Shown: positions 41,863 to 51,441, counted from the first letter of the stretch. The stretch is 64,000 nucleotides of DNA from CAVSPO01 sp963730005 (GCA_963730005.1 CAVSPO010000036.1:1-64000); one strand, 5' to 3'. Made by a program: numbers and translations. Notes: a model not told the origin generated them from the letters alone.

Positions 41863-44175
41863 TCACTGCCGAACGCGGGAGACATCGTAGACCCCAGGCA
41901 CCTTGCGGATCGTGGAGAGCACGTGATGCAGGTGCTTGGGGTCGCTGGACTCGAAGGTCAGTTTGATCCTGAACGTGCGGTCCTTGGTGGTGTTCACCGT
42001 AGCCGCAGCAATGTTCACTCGTTCATCAGCCAGGGTCTTGGTGACCTCGCTCAGCAGCCCTGCCCGGTCGAGGCCCTCGATCAGCACGCTCACCAGGTAT
42101 CCCGCGGTGCTGTTGGGTGCCCATTCGACATGGACGATCCGCTCCGGCTGTGCCAACAGGTCGGCGGAGTTGGTGCAGTCGCGCCGGTGCACAGAAACGC
42201 CCTGCTCTCGCGTCACATAGCCAAAGATCTCGTCGCCTGGCATGGGTGTGCAGCATTTCGCCAGCTTCACCCAGACGCCCGCGTCGCCCTCCACGATGAC
42301 GCCCGAGTCGCTGGTCGTGGCTGGCCGGTGTCCGAAGACGGAACGGTCCTCCAGATTCTCCTCGACCGCCTCTTCCAGCCCGCCGGCAGTACTGATCAGA
42401 CGCTGCACGACGCCCGGGGCACCAACATTGCCCTCGCCGATGGCTGCGTACAGCGAGCTGACGTCACCCAGGCGATAAGTGTCAGCCACTGCGGTCAGGT
42501 GCTCCAGGGTCAGCAGGCGCTGCAGCGGCAGACCGGTCTTGCGTAGCTGCTTGGCGAGCATGTCCCTGCCCTGCTCGACGGCTTCCTCACGTCGTTCCCT
42601 CGTGAAGTGCTGCCGAATCTTGGTCTTGGCCCGCGGGCTGGCGACGAAGCTCAGCCAGTCGCGGCTGGGCCCGGCGTTCTCGGCCTTGCTGGTCAGGACG
42701 TCAACGACATCACCGTTCTTCAGCTGGCTCTCCAGAGGGATCAACCGGCCGTTGACCCTGGCGCCAATGCAGCGATCGCCGACCTCGGTGTGGATGGCGT
42801 AGGCCAGGTCGACGGCCGTAGAGCCCTGCGGCAGCGCGATCACGTCGCCCTTGGGTGTGAAGACGTAGACCTCGGTGGTGCCCATCTCGAACCGCAGCGA
42901 CTCCAGGAACTCCCCGGGATCCTCGGACTCCTTGGTCCACTCACTCATCTGGTGGACCCAGCTCAGGTCCATTCGATCCGTGTCGATCCTGCTGCCGGCA
43001 GCTTTGGGTGCCTCCTTGTACTTCCAGTGCGCCGCGACACCGTACTCGGCACGACGGTGCATGTCGTGGGTGCGGATCTGCAGTTCAACGGGCTTGGCGC
43101 CCGGCCCCAGAACGGTCGTGTGCAAGGACTGGTACATGTTGTACTTCGGCATTGCGATGTAGTCCTTGAACCTGCCGGGCAGCGGATTCCACCTGTTGTG
43201 CAGCACGCCCAGCGCCGCGTAGCAGTCGCGCGTGGTGTCGACCAGAATCCGCAGCCCCACCAAGTCGTAGATGTCGTCGAAATCCCTGCCGCGCACAACC
43301 ATCTTTTGATAGATGGAGTAGAAGTGCTTGGGTCGCCCGTACACGACCGCGTTGATCTTCGCCTCCCTGAGGTCGGTTTCGACGACGTCAATCACTTCAC
43401 GCAACTGCCGTTCTCGCTGCGGTATCGCGTCAGCGACCAGCTTGGAAATTTCCTCGTAGACCTTGGGTTGCAGGATGGAGAACGACAGATCCTCCAGCTC
43501 CCACTTGATGGCGTTCATGCCCAGCCGGTGAGCAAGTGGCGCGAAGATCTCCAGCGTTTCCTTGGCGATCCGCTGCTGCTTGTCGGTGCGCAGAAAACTG
43601 AGGGTCCGCATGTTGTGCAGACGGTCGGCGAGCTTGATCACCAGCACGCGGATGTCGCGGCTCATGGCGATCACCATCTTGCGGATGGTTTCGGCCTTGG
43701 CTGTCTCGCCGTACTGCATCCGGTCCAGCTTGGTGACGCCATCGACCAGTTGCGCGACCTCATCGCCCCAGTCAGCCTGCAACTGGGCAACGGTGTACAG
43801 CGAGTCCTCGACAGTGTCGTGCAGCAGGCCGGCGACGAGTGTGGACTCGGTCATGCCGAGCTCAGCCAGGATCGTGGCCACCGCCAGTGGGTGGGTGATG
43901 TATGGGTCGCCGCTCTTGCGGACCTGGCCCTGGTGGTAGTGCTCGGCAGTCTGGTAGGCGCGCTCGATCAGGGCCAGATCGGCCTTGGGGTGGTTGGCGC
44001 GCACGACGGTGAACAACGGGTCGAGCACTGCGGACTGTGGGGAACGAGGTGCTCCCAACCGGGCCAAACGCTGCCGCATCCGCAGGCGCGGCTGCTCGGG
44101 CCCCGTGGTGAACCGGCCCGAAAGCGTCGCGGCGGCGCCGGGGCCTGACGGGTCAGCGGCTGGGTTCATCGCCAA
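41863..44175 (-). CDS. rel: Bifunctional (p)ppGpp synthetase/hydrolase Rel
   Basis: Rel makes and degrades the alarmone (p)ppGpp during starvation. The 770-residue protein has all RSH parts. The HD hydrolase has His95 and HD at 119-120 (GLLHDTVEDS). The synthetase has GRPKHFYSIY at 280-289 and RDFDDIYDLVGLRI at 297-310. A TGS domain begins VYVFTPKGDVIALP, a zinc-finger region has KCCTPMPGD, and an ACT domain ends the protein. TTG at 44175 lies 7 nt after GGAGG and is favoured over ATG at 44169. It follows apt, the conserved actinobacterial order. Confidence 0.97.
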   Translation of the reverse strand: MAMNPAADPSGPGAAATLSGRFTTGPEQPRLRMRQRLARLGAPRSPQSAVLDPLFTVVRANHPKADLALIERAYQTAEHYHQGQVRKSGDPYITHPLAVATILAELGMTESTLVAGLLHDTVEDSLYTVAQLQADWGDEVAQLVDGVTKLDRMQYGETAKAETIRKMVIAMSRDIRVLVIKLADRLHNMRTLSFLRTDKQQRIAKETLEIFAPLAHRLGMNAIKWELEDLSFSILQPKVYEEISKLVADAIPQRERQLREVIDVVETDLREAKINAVVYGRPKHFYSIYQKMVVRGRDFDDIYDLVGLRILVDTTRDCYAALGVLHNRWNPLPGRFKDYIAMPKYNMYQSLHTTVLGPGAKPVELQIRTHDMHRRAEYGVAAHWKYKEAPKAAGSRIDTDRMDLSWVHQMSEWTKESEDPGEFLESLRFEMGTTEVYVFTPKGDVIALPQGSTAVDLAYAIHTEVGDRCIGARVNGRLIPLESQLKNGDVVDVLTSKAENAGPSRDWLSFVASPRAKTKIRQHFTRERREEAVEQGRDMLAKQLRKTGLPLQRLLTLEHLTAVADTYRLGDVSSLYAAIGEGNVGAPGVVQRLISTAGGLEEAVEENLEDRSVFGHRPATTSDSGVIVEGDAGVWVKLAKCCTPMPGDEIFGYVTREQGVSVHRRDCTNSADLLAQPERIVHVEWAPNSTAGYLVSVLIEGLDRAGLLSEVTKTLADERVNIAAATVNTTKDRTFRIKLTFESSDPKHLHHVLSTIRKVPGVYDVSRVRQ

Positions 44176-44254
44176 GACCGCACCTCCAAGCTTGTTCTGA
44201 TTCTGCAGAGTCTAGCTCTGCCGGAACCAGCTGGGGAGGGCCCCTGACTTTGGG

Positions 44255-44800
44255 CTACGCGTCCTGGAACGTCACGATGGTCGCGTAGCTTGTCACACCG
44301 GCAGCCGCGAGTGTGGCAGCACCCCCCAGACCCGCAAGCTCGATCACGACCTGAACATGAGCCAGCTCTGCGCCCGCCTGCTCGATCAGCTTCTTGGCGG
44401 CGATCATGGTGCCGCCGGTTGCCAGCAGATCATCAACGAGCAGGACGCGCTGGCCTGGCTGCAACGCGTCACGATGCAGGTTGAGCACGCTGTGGCCGTA
44501 CTCAAGGTCGTATTCCTGCTCGTAGACCGCCGCCGGCAACTTGCCGGGCTTGCGGATCAGCACCAGCCCGAGCCCTAGTTGGGCGGCCACCGGCGCTCCG
44601 AAGATGAAACCCCGGGACTCGATTCCGCACACCACGTCCACGTCGGAGGGCGACGCCTGGACAATCGCGTTGATGGTGTCGCGCAGACCCTGCGGTGAAG
44701 CCAGCAGCGGGGTGATGTCCTTGAACTGGATGCCGGGTTCCGGAAAGTCCGCAATGTTGCGAATCAGGCCGGCAATTCGATCCGTCCGCCTGTCACGCAT
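44255..44800 (-). CDS. apt: Adenine phosphoribosyltransferase
   Basis: It salvages adenine to AMP with PRPP. The 181-residue protein has the type I PRTase fold: DITPLLASP near the N terminus, IESRGFIFGAPVA, the flexible loop RKPGKLP, and the PRPP motif VLLVDDLLATGGT at 119-131. ATG at 44800, only 2 bp after secF, so it is translated from the same message. The 79-bp gap to rel contains a stem GCAGAG/CTCTGC (44205-44221) overlapping a -10-like TAGACT on the minus strand. Confidence 0.96.
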   Translation of the reverse strand: MRDRRTDRIAGLIRNIADFPEPGIQFKDITPLLASPQGLRDTINAIVQASPSDVDVVCGIESRGFIFGAPVAAQLGLGLVLIRKPGKLPAAVYEQEYDLEYGHSVLNLHRDALQPGQRVLLVDDLLATGGTMIAAKKLIEQAGAELAHVQVVIELAGLGGAATLAAAGVTSYATIVTFQDA

Positions 44801-44802
44801 GG

Positions 44803-46023
44803 CTACTTCTTCCGATCACTGCGCGAGGTGTGCTTGGGCTGCGGCCGTTTCGCCCCGCCGTCGTCGACCACCGGCGTCTTGCGGGGAATGAGGGCCGCAG
44901 TGATGTTCACGTCAGCGGTGATCGATGCGGGCTGGTCCACGGGGGCGACGACAGTCTCGATGCGAGGCTTCGGACGGTTCCTCCGCTTTTCGAGTGCCGC
45001 GCGGTGCTTCACCATCTCGGGCTCACGTTCCTTGAGCTGGGCCAGCAACGGGGCCGCCAGGAAGATCGAGGAGTAGGCGCCGACCACCATGCCGATGAAC
45101 AGCGCCAGGCCAAGATCTGCCAGTGGCCCTTGCCCGTTGAGCACGAACACGCCCGCGAACAGGATGGCGACTACTGGCAGAACGGCAATGATGGTGGTGT
45201 TGATGGACCGCACCAGGGCCTGGTTGACCGCTGCGTTGGCTGCCTCTGAGTAGGTGATGGTCTGCCGCGTCATGTTCCGGGTGTTCGCGCGCACGATGTC
45301 GAAGACCACGACCGTGTCGTACAGGGAGTAGCCGAGGATGGTCAGCACGCCGATCATCGACGTGGGCGTGAAGGTGAACCCGGACAGCGCATAGACCCCC
45401 ACCGTGATGATGAGGTCATGGGCCAGGGCCACCAGGGCGGCCAGCGACATCTTCCAGTTGCGGAAGTAGATGCCAATCAGCAGCGCCACCAGCACCAGGA
45501 AGACGACGAGCGCCTGAAGACTCTTCGCGGTGACCTGTGATCCCCAGGATGGACCGATCAGTTGGTAGGCAACGTCGTCGGGGCCCAGCTGCGCCGCGGC
45601 GCCAAGCACCTCTCGCATGGAACGCACCTCGTCGGTGCTCATGCTGCGGGTCTGCACCCGCACCTTGGTGTCGCCCACGGTATTGACCTGGGCGCCGTCC
45701 ATGTCAGGCAAGTCGATGCCGCGCACGATCTGCTGATAATCAGTCAGGGTCTGAGACGACACCTGGGTTGGCACGGTGAAGACCGAGCCGCCCTTGAACT
45801 CGATGCCGAGGTTGAGCCCGCGCCCCAGCAGCGCCACCAGCGAGATGGCGATCATGATCGCGGAGATCGTGTACCACAGCTTGCGCTGGCCGACGAAGTT
45901 GAAGGCGAAGTCGCCGGTGTAGAGCCGGTGCGAGAACCTGCGCTTTGCAGCTGGGCTGGGCGATGCCGCGACCTCGGCGTCGCTGACGTCGTCCCGCGCG
46001 GACTTGGTGTTGGTGTCAGTCAT
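44803..46023 (-). CDS. secF: Protein translocase subunit SecF
   Basis: SecF works with SecD to drive late steps of Sec-dependent export using the proton-motive force. The 406-residue product has a cytoplasmic N terminus, six membrane helices, a periplasmic P1 loop beginning GRGLNLGIEFKGGS and the conserved region SMIGVLTILGYSLYDTVVVFD. The C-terminal tail is long, basic and Pro-rich, as in other actinobacteria. ATG at 46023 overlaps the secD stop (TGATG); GTG at 46026 is an alternative. It is followed by apt. Confidence 0.96.
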   Translation of the reverse strand: MTDTNTKSARDDVSDAEVAASPSPAAKRRFSHRLYTGDFAFNFVGQRKLWYTISAIMIAISLVALLGRGLNLGIEFKGGSVFTVPTQVSSQTLTDYQQIVRGIDLPDMDGAQVNTVGDTKVRVQTRSMSTDEVRSMREVLGAAAQLGPDDVAYQLIGPSWGSQVTAKSLQALVVFLVLVALLIGIYFRNWKMSLAALVALAHDLIITVGVYALSGFTFTPTSMIGVLTILGYSLYDTVVVFDIVRANTRNMTRQTITYSEAANAAVNQALVRSINTTIIAVLPVVAILFAGVFVLNGQGPLADLGLALFIGMVVGAYSSIFLAAPLLAQLKEREPEMVKHRAALEKRRNRPKPRIETVVAPVDQPASITADVNITAALIPRKTPVVDDGGAKRPQPKHTSRSDRKK

Positions 46024-47720
46024 CACCCCTCCTGCAGCTGGGTCTTGTTGGGCGCGACCACGTCACGAACGCGCCCCTTGATGGAACGACGACGGCCCAG
46101 CAACGTCTGCGGCGAAACACCCAGGTGGTCGGCCTCGAAGCCGGAGAACCTGCGTCCCTCCCCGAAGAACTTGGTGTGGCGCACCAGCAGGGTCGCGACC
46201 GGCTTGGTGAACATGAAGACAATGACCAGGTCGATGAGGGTGGTGATCAGCTGTGTGAAGGCGAATCCCTTGACCGCGCCGAGCGCCAATGCGAACAGCA
46301 CCACTGCGCTGAGCAACTGCACGCCGTCAGCGATCAGGATCGTGCCTCTGGCCCGCTGCCAGCCGCTCTCGACGGCATGCGACAAGCTGTGGCCGTCACG
46401 CACTTCGTCGCGGATCTGCTCGTAATAGACGACGAACGAGTCGGCCGTGATGCCGATGCCGACGACCAGACCGGCAATGCCTGGCAGGTTCAGCGCGAAG
46501 CCCACGGTCTCGCCGAGCAGCACGATGACGGCCCAGTTGATCAGCGCCGCAACCACCAGCGAAGCGACCACCAGGATGCCGAGCCCGCGGTAGTAGAAGA
46601 AGTTGTAGAGCACCACCAGGGCCAGGCCGATCAGACCGGCGATGATGCCCGCTCTGAGTTGTTCCCCACCCAGGGACGGCGACACGGTGTCGACGCTGGA
46701 CACGTCAAAGCTCAGCGGTAGTGCGCCGTAGCGCAGTTGATTGGCCAACTCCGTGGTCGACTGCTGGGTCATGTCGCCACCACTGATCTCGGCACTGCCG
46801 TTGAGGATCGGGGTGGTGACTCGTGGAGCAGAAGTGACCTCCCCGTCCAACACGATGGCGAACTGATTCTGGGGCTCAGCCTGACTCGACAGGAAGGTGG
46901 TCGCCGCACCGAAATTGGACGCGCCCTCGGCGTCGAAATCCAGCGTCACGACGTAGTTGAGCTCACCCTGGGGGATGCCCGCCTGGGCGTCGGTGACTCG
47001 TTGGCCGCTGATCAGCACGGGGCCGAGCAAGTACTTGGCGCTCTTGGCGGTGTCACAGGCAAACAGCACCTGGTCCTCCAGGTCAGGGAACGGATCTCCA
47101 CACTGCCACGCGATGAAGTCGTTCAAGTCCTGTTCGGTCGGCGTCCAGGCAAGCTTCTCCTCGAAGGTCTTCGACGTGCCTGACGGCGCGCTGGGACGAG
47201 GGGTGGGCGGGGCCGTTGGCATGCGCGGCGCCACTCGTCCGGCAGCAGTGCTCGCGGCGGCACTGGGGCTGGGCTCCGTCGAAGCGGACGCATCCGCGGA
47301 AGGGGCGACGCTGGGTTCGGGGCTCGGGGCCGGCTCGGCAGCGATCACATAAAAGACGTTGCGGAAACCCAGTTGGGCTGTCTTGCCGACCAGGTCGACG
47401 AGATCGGAACCGACAATGTTGGGCACAGCGACCTGGATCTGGTCGGCACCCTGAATGGTGACTGCGCTCTCGCCGACGCCCAGCCCGTCCACCCGCTGCT
47501 GGATGATGGTGCGTGCCTGCTCCATGGATTCGGTCGTCACCTTGCCGGTCATGCTTTCGCGTGCAGTGAGTGTGACCGTCGTGCCGCCCCTCAGATCGAG
47601 GCCAAGCCGTGGCTTCCACGTTGCGAGCAGCGCCATCAACCCGAACAGCAGAGCCACGATCAGACCGAGGATGACGAGAGTCCGGGTGGGATTTCCGTGC
47701 GTGCGGGACTTGCCTTCCAT
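46023..47720 (-). CDS. secD: Protein translocase subunit SecD
   Basis: SecD is the larger partner of SecF. The 565-residue protein has one N-terminal membrane helix, then the periplasmic P1 domain starting PRLGLDLRGGTTV. Next comes a Pro/Ala/Ser-rich linker of about 55 residues, the rest of P1 including FAIVLDGEVTSAP, and five C-terminal helices with GLVVGIGITADSFVVYYE. The linker is an actinobacterial trait. ATG at 47720; the SD is weak. The polyproline stretch in the linker would benefit from EF-P. Confidence 0.96.
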   Translation of the reverse strand: MEGKSRTHGNPTRTLVILGLIVALLFGLMALLATWKPRLGLDLRGGTTVTLTARESMTGKVTTESMEQARTIIQQRVDGLGVGESAVTIQGADQIQVAVPNIVGSDLVDLVGKTAQLGFRNVFYVIAAEPAPSPEPSVAPSADASASTEPSPSAAASTAAGRVAPRMPTAPPTPRPSAPSGTSKTFEEKLAWTPTEQDLNDFIAWQCGDPFPDLEDQVLFACDTAKSAKYLLGPVLISGQRVTDAQAGIPQGELNYVVTLDFDAEGASNFGAATTFLSSQAEPQNQFAIVLDGEVTSAPRVTTPILNGSAEISGGDMTQQSTTELANQLRYGALPLSFDVSSVDTVSPSLGGEQLRAGIIAGLIGLALVVLYNFFYYRGLGILVVASLVVAALINWAVIVLLGETVGFALNLPGIAGLVVGIGITADSFVVYYEQIRDEVRDGHSLSHAVESGWQRARGTILIADGVQLLSAVVLFALALGAVKGFAFTQLITTLIDLVIVFMFTKPVATLLVRHTKFFGEGRRFSGFEADHLGVSPQTLLGRRRSIKGRVRDVVAPNKTQLQEG

Positions 47721-47788
47721 TTGATACTCGATTCCTGCGAATTGCCGGTGGGCGAGCTGCTGCCCCACTGAGGCGGTTGGGGGTGGGC

Positions 47789-48169
47789 TCAGGCCTCAGG
47801 GGACTTGCTGGGTGTGCCGGCCACCGGGTCGTCGTCCACCCGGTCGGTGACTTCGGCGTCCGGGGCTGCGAGATCTTCCGCGTCATCCGCGTACTCGAAC
47901 TCTTCCTCCTCGGGGCTCACGACCTTGGCCACGGCTGCCTTGACGACCGTCACGTCCATGCCGGGCGCCAACTCGACCACGAGTTGCAGGTTGCCGGTGG
48001 CTCGAACCGTGCCGTAAATGCCTGAGGTGAGCATCACCCGGGTACCCGTCTGGATCGCCGCCAGAGTCTTGCGTTGCTCCTGGGACCGCCGTTGGGTCGG
48101 TCGAATCAGGGCGAAGTAGAAGAAGGCCACCATGACGGCGATGTAGATGATCCAGGTAGTTGAATTCAT
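47789..48169 (-). CDS. yajC: Preprotein translocase accessory protein YajC
   Basis: YajC is a small membrane protein that copurifies with SecDF. The 126-residue product has one N-terminal helix (about 5-25) and the family signature FALIRPTQRRSQEQ, followed by LTSGIYGTVRA and a strongly acidic tail. The ATG at 48169 is chosen because it gives the standard N terminus (MNSTTWIIYIA). The 127-bp gap to ruvB contains the perfect palindrome CCACCCGGGTGG (48194-48205) and a -10-like TAAACT, so secretion genes may have their own promoter. Confidence 0.94.
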   Translation of the reverse strand: MNSTTWIIYIAVMVAFFYFALIRPTQRRSQEQRKTLAAIQTGTRVMLTSGIYGTVRATGNLQLVVELAPGMDVTVVKAAVAKVVSPEEEEFEYADDAEDLAAPDAEVTDRVDDDPVAGTPSKSPEA

Positions 48170-48296
48170 GAATACGTCCGGCTCCTGACGAGTCCACCCG
48201 GGTGGTGGCACACCGCTAGAGAGTTTAACCAGTCGCGGAGCCTTTCCCGCATCTGCCCATCAAAGGCCCAGCGCAGGCGGGCCGCCCGACACCTTC

Positions 48297-49331
48297 TCAA
48301 TCGAACAGACCGGTCGTTTCGAGGGCGCCCTGATGAGGTGGTTTCAGCCCCAGGTGTCGCCATCCTGCCGGAGTCGCCACCCGTCCCCTGGGCGTACGCA
48401 TCAGGAACCCCAGACGAACCAGGAACGGTTCGGCCACCTCCTCAATGGTCTCAGTCTCCTCCCCGACGCTGATCGCCAGCGTCGAGATCCCCACCGGACC
48501 ACCGCCGAACTTGCCGCAGATGGCGCTCAGCACCGCCCGGTCGAGGCGGTCCAGACCCAGCGGGTCGACCTCGTACAGTTCCAGCGCCTTGCCCGCAACC
48601 TCGAGGTTGACGACACCACGGTGATGGACCTGCGCGTAGTCACGTACGCGACGTAGCAGCCGGTTCGCGATGCGCGGCGTGCCACGCGATCGCCGCGCGA
48701 TCTCGTGGGCGCACTGCTCGTCCACCCCGATGCCCAGCATGCTTGCCGAGCGCTTCACGATCCGTTCCAGCGAGTCCGTCTCGTAGAAATCCAGTTGCGC
48801 CGTGAACCCGAACCGATCACGCAACGGCCCCGGCAACAGCCCCGCCCTGGTGGTGGCGCCCACCAGGGTGAAGCGCGGGATGTCGATCGGAATGGCGGTG
48901 GCTCCGACGCCCTTGCCGACCACGACGTCGACCCGGAAGTCCTCCATGGCCAGGTAGAGCATCTCGGCAGCAGGCCTGGCGGTTCGATGGATTTCGTCCA
49001 GGAACAGCACCTCGCCCTCGGTGAGACCGGACAGGATGGCGGCCAGATCACCGGCATGCTGGATCGCCGGCCCCGAGGTGATGTGCAGGGGTGAACCCAT
49101 CTCCGTTGCGATGATCATGGCCAGCGTGGTCTTGCCCAAGCCCGGTGGACCGCTGAGCAGCACGTGGTCGGCCGATGAACCCCGACGCCGGGCAGCCTCC
49201 AGCACCAGACCCAACTGCGCGGACACCCGCGGTTGGCCCTCGAACTCGGACAGCGTCGCCGGGCGCAAGGCGGCCTCTGCGGCCTTCTCCTCAGGCTCGG
49301 CCCACGGATCCACTGGTGAGTGTTCGATCAT
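48297..49331 (-). CDS. ruvB: Holliday junction branch-migration ATPase RuvB
   Basis: RuvB hexamers drive branch migration at Holliday junctions. The 344-residue AAA+ protein has Walker A GPPGLGKT at 61-68, Walker B DEIH at 112-115, sensor 1 VGATTRAGLL, the arginine-finger region near GLLPGPLRDRFG, and a C-terminal winged-helix DNA-binding domain. ATG at 49331, 9 bp after ruvA. It is cotranscribed with ruvC and ruvA from an SOS-type promoter. Confidence 0.98.
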   Translation of the reverse strand: MIEHSPVDPWAEPEEKAAEAALRPATLSEFEGQPRVSAQLGLVLEAARRRGSSADHVLLSGPPGLGKTTLAMIIATEMGSPLHITSGPAIQHAGDLAAILSGLTEGEVLFLDEIHRTARPAAEMLYLAMEDFRVDVVVGKGVGATAIPIDIPRFTLVGATTRAGLLPGPLRDRFGFTAQLDFYETDSLERIVKRSASMLGIGVDEQCAHEIARRSRGTPRIANRLLRRVRDYAQVHHRGVVNLEVAGKALELYEVDPLGLDRLDRAVLSAICGKFGGGPVGISTLAISVGEETETIEEVAEPFLVRLGFLMRTPRGRVATPAGWRHLGLKPPHQGALETTGLFD

Positions 49332-49340
49332 GTGCCCTCC

Positions 49341-49949
49341 TCAGAGCCGGGCCAGACTCTGTAGCGCAGCCCTGAGCAGCTCGGCCACCGAAACCTGGGG
49401 CTGGGCACTGCGCATGGGGGCGACGGCGTCGCAGGCGGCCTCTGCGTCTCTGGCCGACCATCCCAGACCCACCAAACCCGCTGCCACCTGCTCACGCCAC
49501 TGCTCGTCGACGGGCTGCACTCCCCGCCGGCTTGGTTCACCGACCTCCAGCGCCGCCATCTTGTCCTTCAGCTCAAGGATGATCTTCTGGGCCCCTTTCA
49601 CCCCGATGCCCGGCACCTGACGCAGCGTGCTGACGCTTCCGGCGACGATGGCCTCGCGCAGCGCGCCGGGCCCCAGCACCGAGACCATGGCCAGCGCCAA
49701 CTTGGGGCCCACGCCGGAAGCCGATTGGCACATCTCGAAGGCCTCGCGTTCGGAAGAGTCCGCGAAGCCGAAAAGGGTCAGCGAGTCCTCCCGGACAACC
49801 AGCGAGGTCTGCACGGTTGCCTCGTGCTGGGGGCGCAGCGCAGCAGCTGTGGATGGCGGGCAGGAGAACCTGATCCCCACCCCGTTGACATCCAGCACCG
49901 CCCAGTTGGCGCCCAGGCTGACAATCCGTCCGGACAACTGCGAGATCAC
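49341..49949 (-). CDS. ruvA: Holliday junction-binding protein RuvA
   Basis: RuvA binds four-way junctions and loads RuvB. The 202-residue protein has an N-terminal OB fold (MISQLSGRIVSLG), two helix-hairpin-helix motifs (SASGVGPKLALAM and VPGIGVKGAQKI), and a C-terminal RuvB-contact domain with GLGWSARDAEAA. The length is normal. GTG at 49949 overlaps the ruvC stop as GTGA. Confidence 0.97.
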   Translation of the reverse strand: MISQLSGRIVSLGANWAVLDVNGVGIRFSCPPSTAAALRPQHEATVQTSLVVREDSLTLFGFADSSEREAFEMCQSASGVGPKLALAMVSVLGPGALREAIVAGSVSTLRQVPGIGVKGAQKIILELKDKMAALEVGEPSRRGVQPVDEQWREQVAAGLVGLGWSARDAEAACDAVAPMRSAQPQVSVAELLRAALQSLARL

Positions 49950-50530
49950 GCGCTTCTCCTTGGGTTGGCGGCCCGTTTGCGGGCCTCCTCCAGTCGACGT
50001 GCTGCCAATGCGGTGTTGCGCGTCGCAGCCGCTGCCGCGACCCGATACCGGTTGGTCGCTCCCCCGCGCCAGATGTGGCAGATCGCGATGGCGACGGCGT
50101 CGGCTGCGTCCGCGGGCGCCGGCGGTGCATCCAGATGCAGGATTCGAGCCACCATGGCGCCGACCTGGGCCTTGTCAGCCCGGCCACTCCCCGTGATGGA
50201 CGCCTTCACTTCGCTCGGAGTGTGCAGCATCACCGGGATCCCGTGGCGTGCCGCCACCAGCATCGCAATACCGGCAGCCTGAGCGGTACCGGTGACGGTC
50301 ATCAGATTGTGCTGCGCAAAAACCCGCTCCACCGCCACGGCGTCGGGGCGATGAGTCAGCACCGCCTGGTCCAGGTCCTCCTCGATGGCCAGCAGCCGCC
50401 GTGAGTGCTCCAGATCGGCGCAGGTGCGCACGACTCCGGCAGCCACCAGCTTCAGCGATCGGCCGATGTCACCCTCGACGACTCCCACCCCACACCGGGT
50501 AAGTCCGGGGTCGACGCCAAGCACGCGCAT
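49946..50530 (-). CDS. ruvC: Holliday junction resolvase RuvC
   Basis: RuvC cuts Holliday junctions symmetrically. The 194-residue protein has the four catalytic acids at Asp7 (GVDPGLTRCG), Glu68 (VERVF), Asp141 and Asp144 (ADAADAVAIA), matching the E. coli spacing. The tail after residue 155 is basic and Ala-rich. ATG at 50530 has GGGGG about 8 nt upstream; ATG at 50545 is also in frame. The promoter region just upstream holds a LexA box. Confidence 0.97.
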   Translation of the reverse strand: MRVLGVDPGLTRCGVGVVEGDIGRSLKLVAAGVVRTCADLEHSRRLLAIEEDLDQAVLTHRPDAVAVERVFAQHNLMTVTGTAQAAGIAMLVAARHGIPVMLHTPSEVKASITGSGRADKAQVGAMVARILHLDAPPAPADAADAVAIAICHIWRGGATNRYRVAAAAATRNTALAARRLEEARKRAANPRRSA

Positions 50531-50556
50531 CGGCGATGCCCCCATCTGTTGGTATA

Positions 50557-50570
50557 CGAACACTTGTTCG
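50557..50570 (-). promoter_or_regulatory. LexA (SOS) box upstream of ruvC
   Basis: CGAAC-ACTT-GTTCG matches the actinobacterial LexA consensus (TCGAAC-N4-GTTCGA) in the ten core bases. It lies 27 nt upstream of the ruvC start and directly beside a -10-like TATACC (minus strand, 50551-50556), a position where LexA would block transcription of ruvCAB. Confidence 0.85.
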
Positions 50571-50636
50571 GAATCCTACGCAGGCAGGGAACCGCGCCGG
50601 GCAGGCGCGCCGTGCGGTGTGGCGTCAGGAACCCTG

Positions 50637-51410
50637 TCAGTCTTCCTCGGCGAATGCTGCCTCGACATCGTCGGAATAGCTGGCGTTCGTGTAGACGTTC
50701 TGCACGTCGTCGGAGTCTTCCAGGGCTTCAACGAGTGTCTCGATCTTCCTGGCCTTCTCGACGTCGGTGACCTCTTCGGTGTAGCTGGGCACGAACATCA
50801 CGTCGGCGGACTCGTAGTCGTAGCCAGCAGCCTGCACGGCCTTGCGAACCTCGACCATGTCGTTGGGGTCACTGATGATCTCGAAGAACTCGCCCGAATC
50901 CTGCACATCCTCCGGATTGGCGTCCAGGGTGGCCTCGAGCAGGTCGTCCTCGGTGATCGTGCCGGCATCCTGCTTCTTCGGCACCACGACGACACCCTTG
51001 CGGCTGAACAAACGCTGCACGGAACCGCCATCGGCGATGGTGCCGCCGTTGCGAGTGACCGCCACCCGTACGTCGGTGACCGCGCGATTGCGGTTGTCCG
51101 TCAGGCATTCGATCAGGACGGCCACACCAGCCTGGGCGTAGGCCTCGTACATGATCGTCTCGTACTGGACCGCCTCCGAGCCTTCACCCGACCCACGCTT
51201 GACGGCGCGCTCGATGTTGTCGTTGGGAACGGAGCTCTTCTTGGCCTTCTGAATGGCATCGAACAGAGTGGGGTTCCCCCCAGGGTCACCACCGCCAACG
51301 CGGGCCGAGACCTCGATGGTCTTGATCAGCTTGGCAAACAGCTTGCCGCGCCTGGCATCGATGACTGCCTTCTTGTGCTTCGTCGTCGCCCATTTGGAGT
51401 GGCCACTCAT
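50637..51410 (-). CDS. YebC/PmpR-family regulator (TACO1-like)
   Basis: A 257-residue YebC-family protein. The family is annotated as transcriptional regulators; recent work links some members to translation. Diagnostic N terminus MSGHSKWATTKHKKAVIDAR, then GNPTLFDAIQKAKKSSVPNDNIERA, split here by the conserved GGG(D/N)P turn, then YEAYAQAGVAVLIECLTDNR and FSRKGVVVV. The C terminus is very acidic. ATG at 51410. It lies just upstream of ruvC, the usual order in bacteria, but has its own promoter-like sequence and a 106-bp gap to ruvC. Confidence 0.94.
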   Translation of the reverse strand: MSGHSKWATTKHKKAVIDARRGKLFAKLIKTIEVSARVGGGDPGGNPTLFDAIQKAKKSSVPNDNIERAVKRGSGEGSEAVQYETIMYEAYAQAGVAVLIECLTDNRNRAVTDVRVAVTRNGGTIADGGSVQRLFSRKGVVVVPKKQDAGTITEDDLLEATLDANPEDVQDSGEFFEIISDPNDMVEVRKAVQAAGYDYESADVMFVPSYTEEVTDVEKARKIETLVEALEDSDDVQNVYTNASYSDDVEAAFAEED

Positions 51411-51441
51411 GGATCAACCTCAACTCTCTGCGTGCACAGCT

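Noticed and set aside
44205..44221. Terminator between apt and rel
   Set aside because: The stem has no U-run and overlaps a -10-like box, so it is not a convincing terminator.
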